Source of the DNA: Mycoplasmopsis citelli
GTDB taxonomy: Bacteria > Bacillota_I > Bacilli_A > Mycoplasmatales > Metamycoplasmataceae
Length of the DNA: 64,000 nucleotides
Direction: 5' to 3'
Assembly (NCBI RefSeq): GCF_900660645.1
Contig: NZ_LR215036.1
Location: 992,001 to 1,056,000 of the forward strand
The notes beneath the pieces are model-generated. The model searched no databases and had not been told where the DNA came from. It worked only from the letters and a program-made list of their open reading frames with translations. The position numbers and the translations under genes are program-made. Of this stretch, positions 39,870 through 53,331 are shown piece by piece (positions within the stretch are counted from its first letter, which is position 1; each line of letters begins with the position of its first letter).

Positions 39870-42461
39870 ATGAAACCTATTAAAGAATTTTTCAAGTTAA
39901 AAAATTGAAAAAGAATTTTAATTAGCGTTTTAACCCTTGGATCTGCTGCAATAACTATTGGTTTTGGAAGCAAATATTATATTTCTCAAAATGTTAATAA
40001 ATCAATTGAATATGGGGGCGGTCTTGAAGTTGTTGTTCAAGTAACATCAAATGGAAAAAACGCTGATAAAATTTTAACTGAAAATGTTAATAAATCTCTT
40101 TTTGATCGTTTAACTGGCGGAACTGGTTTAAATGGTGTTTCTGTAAGCTCTGAAGGAGATGGAAAAATTCGAATTACCAAAAGTGGTGATTTAAATGATT
40201 CTCAAAGAGATCAATTTTTAAAGGAAATTACTAATAAACCAGTTTTAACATTTACTGATTCAAACTTAAAACCTTTGTTTTTTGATGGGACTTTTGTTGA
40301 AGATGGTTCCTTAGATAAAGGAACTCCGGTTAATTGAATTCCTCCATTTGCTACCAATGAAGCTAAAAGCATAATCCAAAATAATGGTAGAAATGTTGTT
40401 GAATTAAAACTAGCTAATCAAGAAGCAATAAAACAATGAACTAGTGCTACTTTAAACATTTCAAAAAGACAAAATCGTTCAATTTTGATGTGATTAAATA
40501 TTTTGGAATTAATTGATTTAGCTAAAAATAAATATCCAAAAGATTGAGCTGAAGCTCGTGAGAATTTATGAAATTTTGTTCATGTGGGAAATAAACCTTT
40601 TGAAATAATTACCGATCCAGTTACAAAGCAACCAAATATTCGTCCAAATCCCTTTAAAAAAAATGTAATCGACATTGAGGGTCGTTATTTAATTAGTGTT
40701 GCCAATGTAGATGGTCCGTTAAATAGTGAAAAAATTGTTATTAACGGAAATTTTACCAATAATCAAGCAACTAATTTAGCTAATCGAATTAATTTTGGAT
40801 TAAGTAATTATAATTTATCAGTTGTTTCAACTCACTATTTAGATTCAACATTGCAAAATAAATCATTTTTATATGCAATGATTGCCGGATTATTAGTATT
40901 TATTGCAATTGCAGTCTTTATGATTATTAATTATGGATTGCTTGGAATAATTAGCTCATTTTCAATTGCTTTATATATGTTCCTTGTATTACTAATTTTC
41001 ACTGCAATTAAAGGTGAATATAGTCCATCAACTTTGGCTGCTTTAATTATTGGGATTGGAATTAGTGTTGATGCTAACGTTATTACTTTTGAGCGACTTA
41101 AATCCGAAGTTTATTCTGGAGATTCCTTGGATAAATCCTTCAAAACGTCCAATCGACTCTCGCTTTCATCAATTATTGATGCAAATATTACAACTATAAT
41201 TATTGGGTTTATTCTATTTTACTTAGGAACTAAAGAAGTTAAAGGATTTGGAATTACGCTAATTTTGTCAATATTCTTTACATTGGTAGTTATGCTAATA
41301 TTTACTCGTTTCCTTGCAACATTAATTGTTGGAACAGGATTTTTTGATAAAAGATTATTATGACTAGGAATTAGAAAAGCTAAAATTAATAATCCCGGTA
41401 AATTTACAAGAAAAATTAACAATATTGATTATCTAAATAAAGCTAAATGATTTGCTTTAGGATCGGCACTGTTTATTCTTGCTTCGTTAATTGTTTTTGG
41501 TTCTATTGCTGGTGCAAATCAATCATTTTGAACCGGAATTAACAGATCGTTAGAATTTAGTGGCGGAATTGATATTTCAATTTTAACTCAGGGAGATTCT
41601 TTTGGAAATTTAACAAAATCTCAAGCTGAAGCAATTCAAAAAGAAATTATTAAAAATGCTCAAAATATTAACCTAATAGATGCAGCTAAAATAATTTCAA
41701 TTCATAAAGGAAGTTTATCAACTGAAAACTACATAATCAGCATTAAAACATCGCAAGTTCTTTCTCCAGAACAAATAGCTCAAATTCGTGAAATAGCTCA
41801 AAATATTAGAAGTGATGTTTCATTATCAGAACTTCAAGTTCTTCCTTCTGAAGCTTCAAAAATTGTTGTAAATGCTTTAATTGCGGTCGCTGTTGCTTTT
41901 GTGGGAATTATTGCTTATACCTTAATTAGAATGAATTGAACTTTTGCTATAGCTGCTGTAATTGGTTTAATGCATGACTTTGTCATTGTAATGGCCTTTA
42001 TTATCATTACTAGATTGCAAATTTCAACAATTATTGTGGCTGCAATGCTCTCAATTATTGGTTTATCAATTAATGATACTATCGTTACTTTTGATAGAAT
42101 CAAAGAAAAAATCAACAATGAATATCCAAATCAAATTTTAAGCAAAGAAGATATCAAACTAATTGTAAATCAATCAATTTCAGATACCTTAAAACGGAGC
42201 TTATATACTTCATTATCTACAATTTTTGCAGTATTTATTTTACTAACATTTGGAAACGCAACCAATTTAACATTTAATATTGTAATGCTATTTGGAATTT
42301 CAATTGGAGTGTATTCATCAATTTTTATTTGTTCGTGAATTTGATCAAAACTTGAATTGTTCAAACAAAAACAAATTCAAAAAAGAATTGAAAGTAAATA
42401 CTGAGATATATCAGTTCCTGATGAGCAAACCTTCCCTGGAATTAATGATTTTGAATATTAA
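39870..42461 (+). CDS. secDF: Protein translocase subunit SecDF (fused, 863 aa)
   Basis: RND-type fusion that assists Sec export. TM1 is at about 16-37. The SecD periplasmic region carries the YGGGLEVVVQV motif. SecD TM2-6 (about 330-490) contain the GIGISVDANVITFERLKSE motif. The SecF half starts at about 525 with LEFSGGIDISI and has the SIIGLSINDTIVTFDRIKE motif in TM4. A TAAAAT box 9-10 nt before the ATG suggests a leaderless transcript. It is a full-length fusion with TGA Trp codons. Confidence 0.95.
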
Positions 42462-42484
42462 ACAACTTTTAAAAGTTGTTTTTT
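42461..42484 (+). terminator. Terminator of secDF
   Basis: Palindrome AACAACTTTTAAAAGTTGTT immediately after the stop codon, then a T-run. Confidence 0.8.
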
Positions 42485-42552
42485 ATTGTAAATTTAAGCA
42501 ACAGAGAAAATATGGTATTATTTAAAAACTAAAAGTTGAAAAGGAGATAAAT

Positions 42553-43818
42553 ATGGCACGCTTTATTGATGAAATTACAATTAACGTCCAAGCTGGCAAG
42601 GGAGGAAATGGGATGGTGTCTTTTCGTAGAGAAGCTCACGTAGATAAAGGTGGTCCAGATGGAGGAGACGGCGGAAAAGGCGGTGATATTTACTTTGTTG
42701 GAGACTTAGGAAAAAACACATTATTAAGTTTTTACAAGAATAAACATATTGTCGCTGAAGACGGAGTTAAAGGTGGGCCTAAAAATCTGTATGGTGCTAA
42801 TGCTCCTCACAAATATATTAAAGTCCCTGTAGGAACTCTCGTTTATAACAAAAATAAATTAGTAGCTGATGTTATTGAACCTGATAAACCTTATCTAATA
42901 GCCAAAGGTGGAAAAGGAGGGAGAGGAAATACTAAATTTAAAACCTCTAAAAATACCGCTCCAAGAATTTCTGAAAATGGAATGCCTGGAGAAAAATTTG
43001 AAGCTAAAATTGTGCTTAAAATTCTTTCTGATGCAGGAATTGTCGGGAAACCTAGTGCAGGAAAAAGTACATTACTATCAGCACTTTCTAATGCTAAAGC
43101 TAAAGTAGCTGAATATGAATTTACCACCCTTGTTCCACAACTTGGAATGGTTGAATTTCACGAAAATTCCTTTACAGTAGCTGATTTACCTGGTTTAATA
43201 AAAGGAGCATCTCTAGGTAAAGGATTAGGAATTCAATTTTTAAAACACATTGAACGTTGTCGAGTAATTGCTCATGTTATTGATTTTGGAAGCGAAGATA
43301 AAGATCCAATTACTGATTATCAAATAATTAATAACGAATTAAAATCTTATCAATATAAGCTAGAACAAAAACCACAAATAGTGATTGCAAATAAAAGTGA
43401 TATGCCTTTATTCAAAAAGCATTTAACCCAATTTAAGGAAAAATTCCCTGAAGTTCCTGTTGTAGCAATTTCAGCAATTTTGAGAGAAAATTTAGACGAG
43501 GTTAAGCAAAAATTGTGAGAATTAATTCAACAAGAATCATTAAAGCCAGTTGAACAGGAAGTTGAAGAAGTAAAAGTTATTACTTTTGAGCCAGATTATC
43601 TTATTAACTCTCCATATCGAGGACACTTTGATATTACTGGTAAAAAAGTCCAAGAATTCTATCACAAAATTCCAATTAATTCATATGATAACTTAATTCG
43701 TTTTAATAATATGATGAAAAAAATTGGTGTATGAGATGAGTTATTACGTCGTGGAATTAAAAGAGGTGATACAGTTTCAATTTATGGACACCAAATGGAA
43801 TGAGAAGATGAAGAATAA
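42553..43818 (+). CDS. obg: GTPase Obg (421 aa)
   Basis: Ribosome-associated GTPase. The N-terminal Gly-rich Obg fold is visible (GKGGNGMVSFRREAHVDKGGPDGGDGGKGG), as are G1 (GKPSAGKST), the switch region with TTLVPQLG, G3 (DLPGL), G4 (NKSD) and a C-terminal OCT domain (about 345-421, NNMMKKIGVWDELLRRGIKRGDTVSI). AAGGAG precedes the ATG; TATTAT at 42516-42521 is a likely -10. Confidence 0.96.
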
Positions 43819-43842
43819 GCTACCTAATATTTAGGTAGCTTA
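43816..43842 (+). terminator. Terminator of obg
   Basis: AAGCTACCTAA / TTAGGTAGCTT, overlapping the obg stop codon. Confidence 0.8.
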
Positions 43843-43867
43843 TTTGCTTAAATAAAAATAAAAAAAG

Positions 43868-43889
43868 AGGATCATACAAAAATGACCCT
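43868..43889 (-). terminator. Terminator of tRNA-Leu
   Basis: On the minus strand AGGGTCAT / ATGATCCT with a 6-nt loop followed by CTTTTTT. Confidence 0.75.
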
Positions 43890-43926
43890 GCACAAGTAAT
43901 TAAACTAAAACTATTTTTTGAAAAAT

Positions 43927-44010
43927 TGGTGCCCAAGACAGGACTTGAACCTGCACGGATTGCTCCAGCGGATTTTGAGTCCGCAGCGTCTACCATTCCA
44001 CCACTTGGGC
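43927..44010 (-). tRNA. tRNA-Leu(CAA)
   Basis: 84 nt including encoded CCA. The acceptor GCCCAAG/CTTGGGC pairs, the anticodon stem GCGGA/TCCGC closes loop CTCAAAA (anticodon CAA), a long class II variable arm is present, and the T loop reads GGTTCAAGTCC. It reads UUG codons. Confidence 0.96.
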
Positions 44011-44034
44011 GTAGGTATTGTAATTATATCATAA

Positions 44035-44532
44035 TTAATAATTATTTCTTATTCTTTGATAGTTAGTATGATTTTTAGCTGCATATCAATAACTTAATTG
44101 TTCATAATTAAATCCTAACATTTCAAAAGTTCCAATGGCAACTTGAAAGGCATAATAAACAGTTTCCTTGCTAGGTTTTTTCATTATTTCAGCTAAAGCA
44201 ATAAAGAGATTTTGGAACTGAATGTTTAAATTTGAAGAACAAATAACTGGTTCAATTTCATAATGCACACCATAACGATTCGAAAAAGACACTAAAAAGT
44301 GAACTAAATCAGCAAATTCTTCCAAAACTTTGTCAGTTATAACATTTTTATTTTTCTTTCAATATTTAAAACTTTGAATTTCATTAGCAAATTCAGAAGC
44401 TTCAACTACTAATGCAATTGTTCCGTTAATAACAATTTGATCTTCAGATAAATCTGGATTTGAAATGAAGGATTTTTCTTTAATTTTTTGATCCAAATCC
44501 TTTTGCATTTCAAATATTTTTGATAAATTCAT
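44035..44532 (-). CDS. dUTPase-like all-alpha NTP pyrophosphatase (165 aa)
   Basis: Probably hydrolyses dUTP to dUMP. The metal-binding motifs of the all-alpha NTPase superfamily are visible as EASE (about 46-49) and EFAD (about 71-74), with the FKYWKKNK segment between them as in the dimeric dUTPase_2 family. The ATG at 44532 (MNLSKIFEMQ) is preferred to an in-frame one 13 codons upstream because it aligns with the family start. It lies in a minus-strand group with nucleotide-salvage genes further upstream. Confidence 0.8.
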
Positions 44533-44577
44533 AAATGTAATTATAAACTTTTTTATGCATAAATTCAACAAATAAGA

Positions 44578-45336
44578 CTATTTTCTTAAAACATAATAAT
44601 ATGCATTATCTGAAAATTTTTGTCCTTGCAAGGTTTCTTGGGCAATCTCATCCCTTTTGGCAATGAAAATAGGTTTGGGTAAACTACTTTCTTGTAGAAG
44701 TTTCAAAATATCTTCTTTATTATAAAAGCACAAAACTCCTTCTTTATTTTCAATTTGATAAATTACATCTTCAGCTCTTCAGTTAGTGATATTACTTTTA
44801 ACTAAACGTTCAGCTGCTTGCTGAATGTGTTGTTGCTTTTTAATATCATTATCAACTTCATCAGCAGTAAAAATTAAAATTCCACCTTTTAAAAGCGAAT
44901 TTCAAGCGTTTTTTAAAGCCTTAATTTTATTTTGATGTCCTGGAATACACATTAAAGAATTGAAAGTAAAAAACGCAACATGATAATGATTTTCTTTTAA
45001 TGAATTATTTTTTGTTAAATCAGCTTGATAAAAATTTAATTGGGTATTAGGTTTTTGAAACATTTCTTTAGTTTGAATATATTTAGCTAATTTAATTGAA
45101 GCTTTACTAATGTCATAACCATCAATATTTAAATATCCCAATAATAATGCATTTAGAGAAAATCTTCCTGGTCCACATCCTAAGTCAGCAATTTTAATAT
45201 CTAAGTTATTTCCAAAATATTTTTTGAGCAAGGTCTGTTCAGCTTTAAGCATCCCAACATTAAAAATCGCTTCAGAATAATGTTGAAGCGATTTTTCCGT
45301 TTCGTAACTTTGAGTATATTTAAGAGTATCTTTCAT
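44578..45336 (-). CDS. Class I SAM-dependent methyltransferase (252 aa)
   Basis: Contains motif I IADLGCGPGRFSLNALLLGY, the following acidic strand IDGYDIS and a QADLTKN motif, so it binds S-adenosylmethionine; the substrate is unknown. The C-terminal half after LLKGGILIFTADEVDND has no recognisable substrate domain. It starts 5 nt after the M42 peptidase stop, so it is probably in the same transcript. Confidence 0.85.
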
Positions 45337-45341
45337 TTGTT

Positions 45342-46439
45342 TTATTTATAAGATAATTCTTCGTGTTTTTCTTGCGAATAAGCTTTAATAAATTCAACCA
45401 TTAAATCAACAGTAGCTTGAATATCCACTAGTGAGGCAACCCCAATTGGGCTATGTAAATATCTTTGCGGAATTGAAATTGAGACAGTTTTTGCTCCTCC
45501 ACGAGCATATTGAAGTACGCTAGCATCAGTTCCGCCACCCATTGCAATATATTTATATGCCGGAATATTATGGGTTTTAGCTAAATGCATTAGTAAATCT
45601 AAAATTTTAGGGTCTCCAAGAGTTCCGCCGTCTTTAACAAGTAAATTAACTCCTTTACCTAATACCGGAGTGCCTTTAATTGCACCAGTGGTATCATGTG
45701 AAGCTCCAGTATCAACAGCAAAAGCAACATCAGGATTAATTAAACTAACTGAAGTTTTTGCTCCTCGAGTACCAACTTCTTCTTGCACAGTTCCAACGAT
45801 ATATAAATCTACATCTAAATCTAAATTTGCTACTTGATTGGCAATAAGTTCAATTGCAGTAACTCCCGCACGATTATCCATTGCTTTTCCACCAACTAAA
45901 TTATTTTCAAGTATAACTGTTTCTCCAGAAATGTAAATTCGATCTCCAACTTCAACTCCATGATCAAAAGCTTCTTGATCAGACATAAATCCAAAATCAA
46001 CAAATAATTCTTTTTCAGTAATTGCTTGTTTAACTTTTTCAGCTTCCAAAATGTGAATTGAAGTGTGACCAAAAACTCCAGTGAATTTTTTACCACTAGC
46101 ATTAACTACTAAAGTAGCTTTAGTTCCAATAACTACATTTGGTCAAACTCCTCCAATAGTTGAAACTAATAAATTTCCATTTTTTTCAACACTACGAACA
46201 ATATAACCAACCTCATCCATGTGTGCTGCTAACATTACTTTAGGTGCATTTGGATTTTTTGGATTTTTTGACTTTTTATGAAAAATAACTGAACCAAATC
46301 CATCTCGATATACTTCAAAAGTATCGCTAGCAATACCTTTCTTAAGCTCATCAACTACTGGTTCTTCGTAGCGAGACATTGCTTCAATATTCATGTAAAC
46401 ATTTAATCTCTCAAATAAATGTGTGTATTTTTTATCCAT
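45342..46439 (-). CDS. M42-family metallo-aminopeptidase (365 aa)
   Basis: Cytoplasmic dinuclear-metal aminopeptidase or glutamyl aminopeptidase/endoglucanase-like protein. Ligands are seen in AAHMDEVGY (His), KAMDNRAGV (bridging Asp), VQEEVGTRGA (catalytic Glu and ligand Glu) and FAVDTGASHD (Asp), and near the end RYLHSP (His). AAGGAAA precedes the ATG. Normal length. Confidence 0.92.
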
Positions 46440-46542
46440 ATTTTCCTTCTTTTAAAAAAGTATATACTTAAAATTTTACTAAAATATTTTTACTTCTTTA
46501 ATCTATTTTAATATCATTTTATGCGGGAAAAAGGAAAAATAA

Positions 46543-46571
46543 AACCAACAAAATATTTACTTTTGTTGGTT
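46543..46571 (-). terminator. Terminator of the hpt operon
   Basis: AACCAACAAAA / TTTTGTTGGTT hairpin just past the hpt stop, followed on the minus strand by a T-rich run. Confidence 0.75.
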
Positions 46572-46577
46572 AAAAAA

Positions 46578-47135
46578 TTATTTCTTTTTCTTATTGATAT
46601 ATTTAGGATCAAAAATTCCAATATAAGGTAAATTTCGCAATTTTTCTTGATAATCAAGTCCAAATCCTACTAAAAATTCATCCGGAACAGTAAAACCATA
46701 ATAATCAGCTTCAAGGTTGACTTTTCGATTATGTGGCTTATTCATTAAAGTTAAAATTCTAAAACTCTTCGGATTACGAGCAAGGAGTAAGCTTTTAATT
46801 TTTTCTAAAGTAATTCCACTATCAATGATATCTTCAACAATTAAAACATCTTTATTCTCAATATCTTCACTTAAATCCATAATGATTTTAACACTTCCGC
46901 TTGAAGCGTGAGAACCATTATAACTAGAAGCAATTAAAAAATCAATTTGGTGATCAACATTTACATCTTTAATTAATTGAGCCAAAAATGGCACCGATCC
47001 TTTTAACAAACCAACTAAAATTAATGATGAACTATCTTTAAAAGTATCATTTACTCACTGAGCACATTTTTTTATGTGAGCATTAATATACTCTTGGTCA
47101 AATAAGATTTTTAGAATTCTTGGATCTTTATTCAT
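46578..47135 (-). CDS. hpt: Hypoxanthine phosphoribosyltransferase (185 aa)
   Basis: Purine salvage enzyme transferring phosphoribose from PRPP to hypoxanthine or guanine. LVGLLKGSVPF is the PPi loop, VLIVEDIIDSGITL the PRPP motif and GFGLDYQEKLRNLPYIG the purine-binding end. Its ATG lies within the end of the upstream kinase gene (8-nt overlap, ATGAATAA). Confidence 0.95.
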
Positions 47136-47793
47136 TAGTTACTCTTTCTTTTTTGTATTGATCAATTGCTTTGATAGCTTCTTCAAAAACTTCTTTTTCG
47201 GTTTTGTTGTTAGTATCAATTACAACATAGTTAATTTTGTACTTTTTAACAATATCTAAGAAAGTTTTCTTATAAGCTTGGTATAGTTCATAAAAATATT
47301 CTTTGTTAGCTTCATAATTGCTTATTTCAACTTCTCGTCCTCGTTTAAAAAGACGTTTTTGAAAATTTTCAAAGCTAATATCTAAGAAAATAGTAAATTC
47401 AGGAAGCTCTTCATTGCTTACTAGTTCATTAAAAAGTGCTTTATAAGCATTAAAAGATTTTTTCGGCAAACTCTTTAAATTCACTGATGCAAATACATAA
47501 TGTTCAGCACTAAAACGATCTAAAAAAATAATATCTTCATTTTTATCTAAGTTTTTTTGATTAAACTTATCAACAATTTTGCGAACACTTGCAGTGTGAT
47601 TTTCGACAACATAGACTTGAAAACTCACATCAATGTTTGGTTTTTGTTCATAAAACCATTTTAAATAAGTATTAAAAACTTCATCTTGCTCTTCATACTC
47701 ATTTAAAAGCAGTGATTTTTTATAATATTTATTAAGTTTTTTTGAAAGAGTGCTTTTACCACTACTAATCATTCCTGAAATTCCAATAACCAT
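47128..47793 (-). CDS. Deoxynucleoside kinase (221 aa)
   Basis: dAdo/dGuo-type salvage kinase. P-loop GMISSGKST at residues 6-14, LDRFSAEHYVF (DR-S motif) about 90-100, LDISFENFQKRLFKRGREVE (lid). It makes dNMPs and works alongside hpt and the dUTPase in nucleotide salvage. It overlaps hpt, so the two are translationally coupled. Confidence 0.9.
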   Translation of the reverse strand: MVIGISGMISSGKSTLSKKLNKYYKKSLLLNEYEEQDEVFNTYLKWFYEQKPNIDVSFQVYVVENHTASVRKIVDKFNQKNLDKNEDIIFLDRFSAEHYVFASVNLKSLPKKSFNAYKALFNELVSNEELPEFTIFLDISFENFQKRLFKRGREVEISNYEANKEYFYELYQAYKKTFLDIVKKYKINYVVIDTNNKTEKEVFEEAIKAIDQYKKERVTNE

Positions 47794-47839
47794 ACATACT
47801 CCTTGAAAAATTTTTAAACAAAAACCAAAGAATAAATCT

Positions 47840-48319
47840 TTAGTTTTGTTGTGTTACGCTGATAATTTCCACATTAAATTTTTGTTGAGCATCAACTTCA
47901 ACAGCATCACCAGCTTTTTTACCCATAATTGCAACTGCTAATGGGCTTTTATTTGAAATTTTATCCTCAAATGGATTTGCATCATGAGTTCCCATAATAG
48001 TGATGTTTTTAATTTCTCCAGTTTCAATGAACTTTAATGTTACAGTTGCTCCAATTCCAATTGAAGCACTGTTAGCATTTTCAATAATTTCAGCACGATC
48101 AATAATTGTTTCAAGTTCGTTAATCCGCCCTTCAACAATTCCTTGACGATCTCTAGCTGCATCATACTCAGCATTTTCTGAAAGGTCACCCTGTGCACGA
48201 GCTTCTTTAAGTGCATTTTGCACTGCAGGACGCTCTACATTAACTAGATATTCGTATTCTTTTTTGTACTTTTCTAAAGTTTCTTTAGCTAAATAAATTT
48301 TTTCACTTTTTGATACCAT
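47840..48319 (-). CDS. greA: Transcript cleavage factor GreA (159 aa)
   Basis: Rescues backtracked RNA polymerase. The N-terminal coiled coil carries the acidic tip with ARAQGDLSENAEYDAARD; the C-terminal FKBP-like domain has SPLAVAIMGKKAGD. AAGGAG is placed before the ATG, with TATAATT upstream. Confidence 0.96.
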   Translation of the reverse strand: MVSKSEKIYLAKETLEKYKKEYEYLVNVERPAVQNALKEARAQGDLSENAEYDAARDRQGIVEGRINELETIIDRAEIIENANSASIGIGATVTLKFIETGEIKNITIMGTHDANPFEDKISNKSPLAVAIMGKKAGDAVEVDAQQKFNVEIISVTQQN

Positions 48320-48358
48320 AATGCTCCTTTTTGTATTTAATTATAGCAATTTTGTAAT

Positions 48359-49018
48359 TTATTGCTTAACAATATATAAAAATTTACTTTCAACATATGA
48401 GATTTCATATAGTAAATTAGTTTTCTTAATTAATTTCACAAAGTTTACTAATTCTTTTTTGCGATAATTAGTTGTTAAAATCATCATCATTGATTGATTT
48501 TCTAATACTTTAAAATATTTTTCAAAAACCTCTTCAAGAGAATAATTATTATTAAAAACTGCTACAAAATTTAAGCTTTGTCCATTATATTCAAACAAAT
48601 TGCTTTCTTGTAATTCATCAGGATATTTTTCTAAAAGTTCTAAATATTGTGGATAAAAATTATATTCTTTTAAAAAATACATTTTTCTTTTTGTTTTAGC
48701 TGAAACAACAGCTTGTAAAAAGACATCCTTATTATCAATAATTAATATTGAATTAAAATCATTAGTAAAAATCGTATTAATGACTGCTTCAATATCATAA
48801 GGTTTATAATCGTTTTTTAAATGGTCCTTCAAATTAAAAGGTAGTTCCCCTAAATCGTTTCTTAATCTTTGAAGCATTAAATAAGTTTGCTCTCGATCTT
48901 GATTAAGATATTGCTGTTTGATTTTTTTAATCTTTCATCTTAAAAAAAGAACTAAAATAAGGGCAATTAAGGCAACTACTCCCATTGAAATAAAAAGTCC
49001 TATTTGAGTTTTAGTCAT
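48359..49018 (-). CDS. Membrane-anchored putative methyltransferase-like protein (219 aa)
   Basis: One N-terminal membrane helix (about 6-27, GLFISMGVVALIALILVLFL) then a basic stop-transfer KIKK and a soluble domain. It resembles the mycoplasma 'BC85_0335 family putative methyltransferase' by position between ruvX and greA and by overall pattern. I do not see a clear SAM-binding motif (SILIIDNKDVFLQAVV is in its place), so the methyltransferase label is weak. Its start overlaps the ruvX stop by 8 nt. Confidence 0.7.
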
Positions 49019-49448
49019 TTTTACCTCATTTATCTTTGTAATATTGTAAATAATCTTGCAAGATAATTTGAGCTGCTAATTTATCTTTAAATCCTTTTCT
49101 TTTTTTAGCATTTAATCCGGCACTAATCATAATTTCTTGAGCTTTTTTGGTGCTATATTGTTCGTTTATCAGCATAATTGGGATATTAAAGTTTTTTTTA
49201 AGTAGTTGCTTAAAATTTTCAACCATAAAAGTTCGCTGACTTTTTTCTCCACTAATTTTTATCGGATATCCTAAAATAAAACCATCAATTTTATATTCTT
49301 TTGTATATTCTCTAATTTTGTTAATAACAGCTTGAAAATCGCCTTCTTCCATAAGAAAATTTTCTAGTGAGGTTGCAATAATTTCACTTTCATCAGTGAT
49401 TGCAAATCCACAACTTTTAGTCCCTAAATCCATCCCTAATTTTCTCAT
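49011..49448 (-). CDS. ruvX: Holliday-junction resolvase-like RuvX/YqgF (145 aa)
   Basis: RNase H-fold protein acting in 16S rRNA processing or as a putative resolvase. DLGTKSCGFA holds the first Asp, ILGYPIKISGE the second motif and INEQYSTKKAQE the third; KDKLAAQIILQDYL ends the domain. With TGA as Trp the protein continues past KDK to WGKND and stops at 49011, overlapping the next gene. Confidence 0.92.
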
Positions 49449-52066
49449 GATAATTTTTTAATTTGTTCAAGCAATGTCTCTTGAGAAACTTTCAGATTGC
49501 ATTTACCCATTGCTAACAAATTATTTCCACCACCTTTACCGTTAAATGAAACAAAAAGTTGTTGAGCAATTTTGTTGGAATTAAAAGTTTTCGATCCTAT
49601 ACAAAGCATATTATTGGAATCAAAACCTACAATTAAAGCTTGTGGATGTTTTTCTCTAAGAGTTGAAACTGATGTTTTTAATGCATTTGCTGGAACTTCA
49701 AAAAGATAAACATCATTATTATTATTAATTAGAATATTTGTAATTTGCTCTAAGTTAATTTGAGTATTTTGTTGTGAATGTTTTTTAGTTAATTCTTTAT
49801 TGTATTCTTTGGCAGTTTCAATTAAGTTTTGTAAATAATTAATTTGTTCTTCTAAATTTTCTTTTTTAAGCACAATAATGTGGTATTTTGGATCTAAATC
49901 TTGATTTTTTTGAATGACTTTTTGAAGTTGTTCATTTAATAAATTAACTTGCTCTTGTAAATATTTATTAACAATTTCAAAAGAGGAAATAGCTCTAATT
50001 CGATAAATTCCTGCTGCTTTTTTCTCTACTGAAACAATTTTAAAACTTTCTAGCATTCCTGAATGTTCTAAGTGTGTTCCACCACATAAATCAGCTGTAA
50101 TTCCTTCAAATTCAACAATTCTAATGTTTTTAGGATCCATATATTCAGCTTCCTCAAGAGTCATAATTGCTCCCATTGCTTTTGCTTTTTCAGTTGTTGT
50201 TTCTAAATAGTTACGTTTGACATCTTTTTGAATGTATTGACGTACTAAATTTTCAATTTTTACAATAGTTTCTTTTGAAGGTTTTTCATCACTTGGAAAG
50301 TCAAAAGTTAATCTTTCTTCATTATTATCACTACCAATTTGTTCAATATGAGATCCTAAAATTGTGCGTAAAGCACAAAAAAGCAAGTGAGTTCCTGAGT
50401 GGTTTCTTTTTAATCCTAAACGAATTTTTTTATCAACAAAACATTGCACTGGATCATTAAGATTAACTTTTCCTTGAACCTTATGAATATGATTGTTAAA
50501 TTTATCTTTAAAAACATTTAAAATTTCAAGTTTATTATTATTTTGCAAAATATATCCGCGGTCATGCTTTTGACCTCCGCTAGTAGCGTAAAAAGGAGTT
50601 TTTTCTAAAATTAAATAACTAATTCCTTCATTTTCTGTAACTTCGTCTTGATCTGTTAGTAATTTTAAGATTTTAGTTGAAGCTTCTTCAAAATCATAGC
50701 CAATAAAGTGATCAAGTTTTTTATCAATTAAAGCAAGTGAATTAATAACTTTATCCATTCCCGAAAGTTTTAAACCTCTTGAAGCTTCTGAATGTTTTTC
50801 TTTAGCTTGATCGTATGCTTCCATATCAACTTGAATGTTTTGTTCATTTAAAATTTCAACTGTAAGCTCAATTGGAAATCCGTAAGTTTCAAATAATTTG
50901 AAAGCTACATCTCCAGGAAATAACTTATCATTTACCAAAATATGTTGCTCTAAAAGTTCTCTTCCGCTTTGAATTGTTTTTGAAAATGAAATTTCTTCAT
51001 CCAAAATTATTTGCTCAATATTAGTAATATTATAATCATACGGAAGTGTTGAGGCAATTATTTTTACTAACTTATGTAAAAATAATTTTTGATTAATTTT
51101 AAGTTGCATTGCTTTATGAATTGAACGACGAATTAAGCGTCTTAAGATGTACCCACGACCTACATTAGAAGGTTTAGCTCCATCATTAATAGCATTTACC
51201 ACAGTTCGCATATGGTCAGCAATAACTTTAAAATTAGTGTTAATTAAAGTTTGTTGCTCATCTTTAACAAAATAATTATTAATTTTGTATTGATAAGGAG
51301 TATATTTTTCAATTTCTTGAATTATTGGTAAAAATAAATCAGTGTCAAAATTAGTTGGTGCATCTTGTAAAATCGAAACAATTCGCTCCAACCCAGCTCC
51401 AGTATCGATATTTTTTTGATTTAATTCAGTGTAATTACCCTCTCCATCAGAATTATAAGTTGAAAAAACAATATTTCAAATTTCAATGTATCGATCATTT
51501 TCGATATCTTTTTTTAGTAATTCAATTCCTCGAGAATCATATTTTGCTCCCCGATCATAAAAAATTTCAGTATTTGGCCCACATGGCCCTGAACCCACTT
51601 CTCAAAAGTTAGTTGATTTATCTCCTGGAATTAAATGCTCTTCAGTAAATCCGTGTGAAATTCAATAATTTTTGGTTTCTAAATCCTCATAATAATAGGT
51701 AAAATAAAGTTTTTCTTTTGGAAGTTCTAAAACATTAACTAAAAAATCAACCGCAAAAGCAATTGCTTCTTTTTTGAAGTAATCTCCAATTGAAAAATTT
51801 CCTAACATCTCAAAAAATGTGTGATGTCGAGCAGTAATTCCAACATTTTCAATATCATTGGTTCGAATTGCTTTTTGAGAATTTGTTAATCTTTTTGATG
51901 GTGGAATTTTTTTTCCAGAAAAATAATCCTTTAAAGTAGCAACTCCACTATTAATTCAAAGTAATGATGGATCATTGTGTGGAATTAAGCTTTTTGAAGG
52001 AACAATAAAATGTCCTTGAGATTCAAAAAACTTAAGTCACTTTTCTCTAATTTCACTTGATTTCAT
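49436..52066 (-). CDS. alaS: Alanyl-tRNA synthetase (876 aa)
   Basis: Class II synthetase. The catalytic domain begins [19 protein letters not shown], with [30 protein letters not shown] and GAGLER. The editing domain has [12 protein letters not shown] and [10 protein letters not shown]. The C-terminal DHHA1-type end has [19 protein letters not shown] is Trp near the end (KKLSWEN), making the overlap with ruvX 13 nt. Confidence 0.96.
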
Positions 52067-52074
52067 TTTTACCT

Positions 52075-53196
<1,122 letters not shown>

Positions 53197-53331
53197 CTAA
53201 AATAAATAAATTTATTGTATTATATTATTTTTGAATCTTTTTAAAAGAATTAATAGCACAAATTAATAAAAATCTGACGTTTTTATAGGTCTTAAAAGTT
53301 TATAACTAATTAAAAATGGTAAAATAAAAAC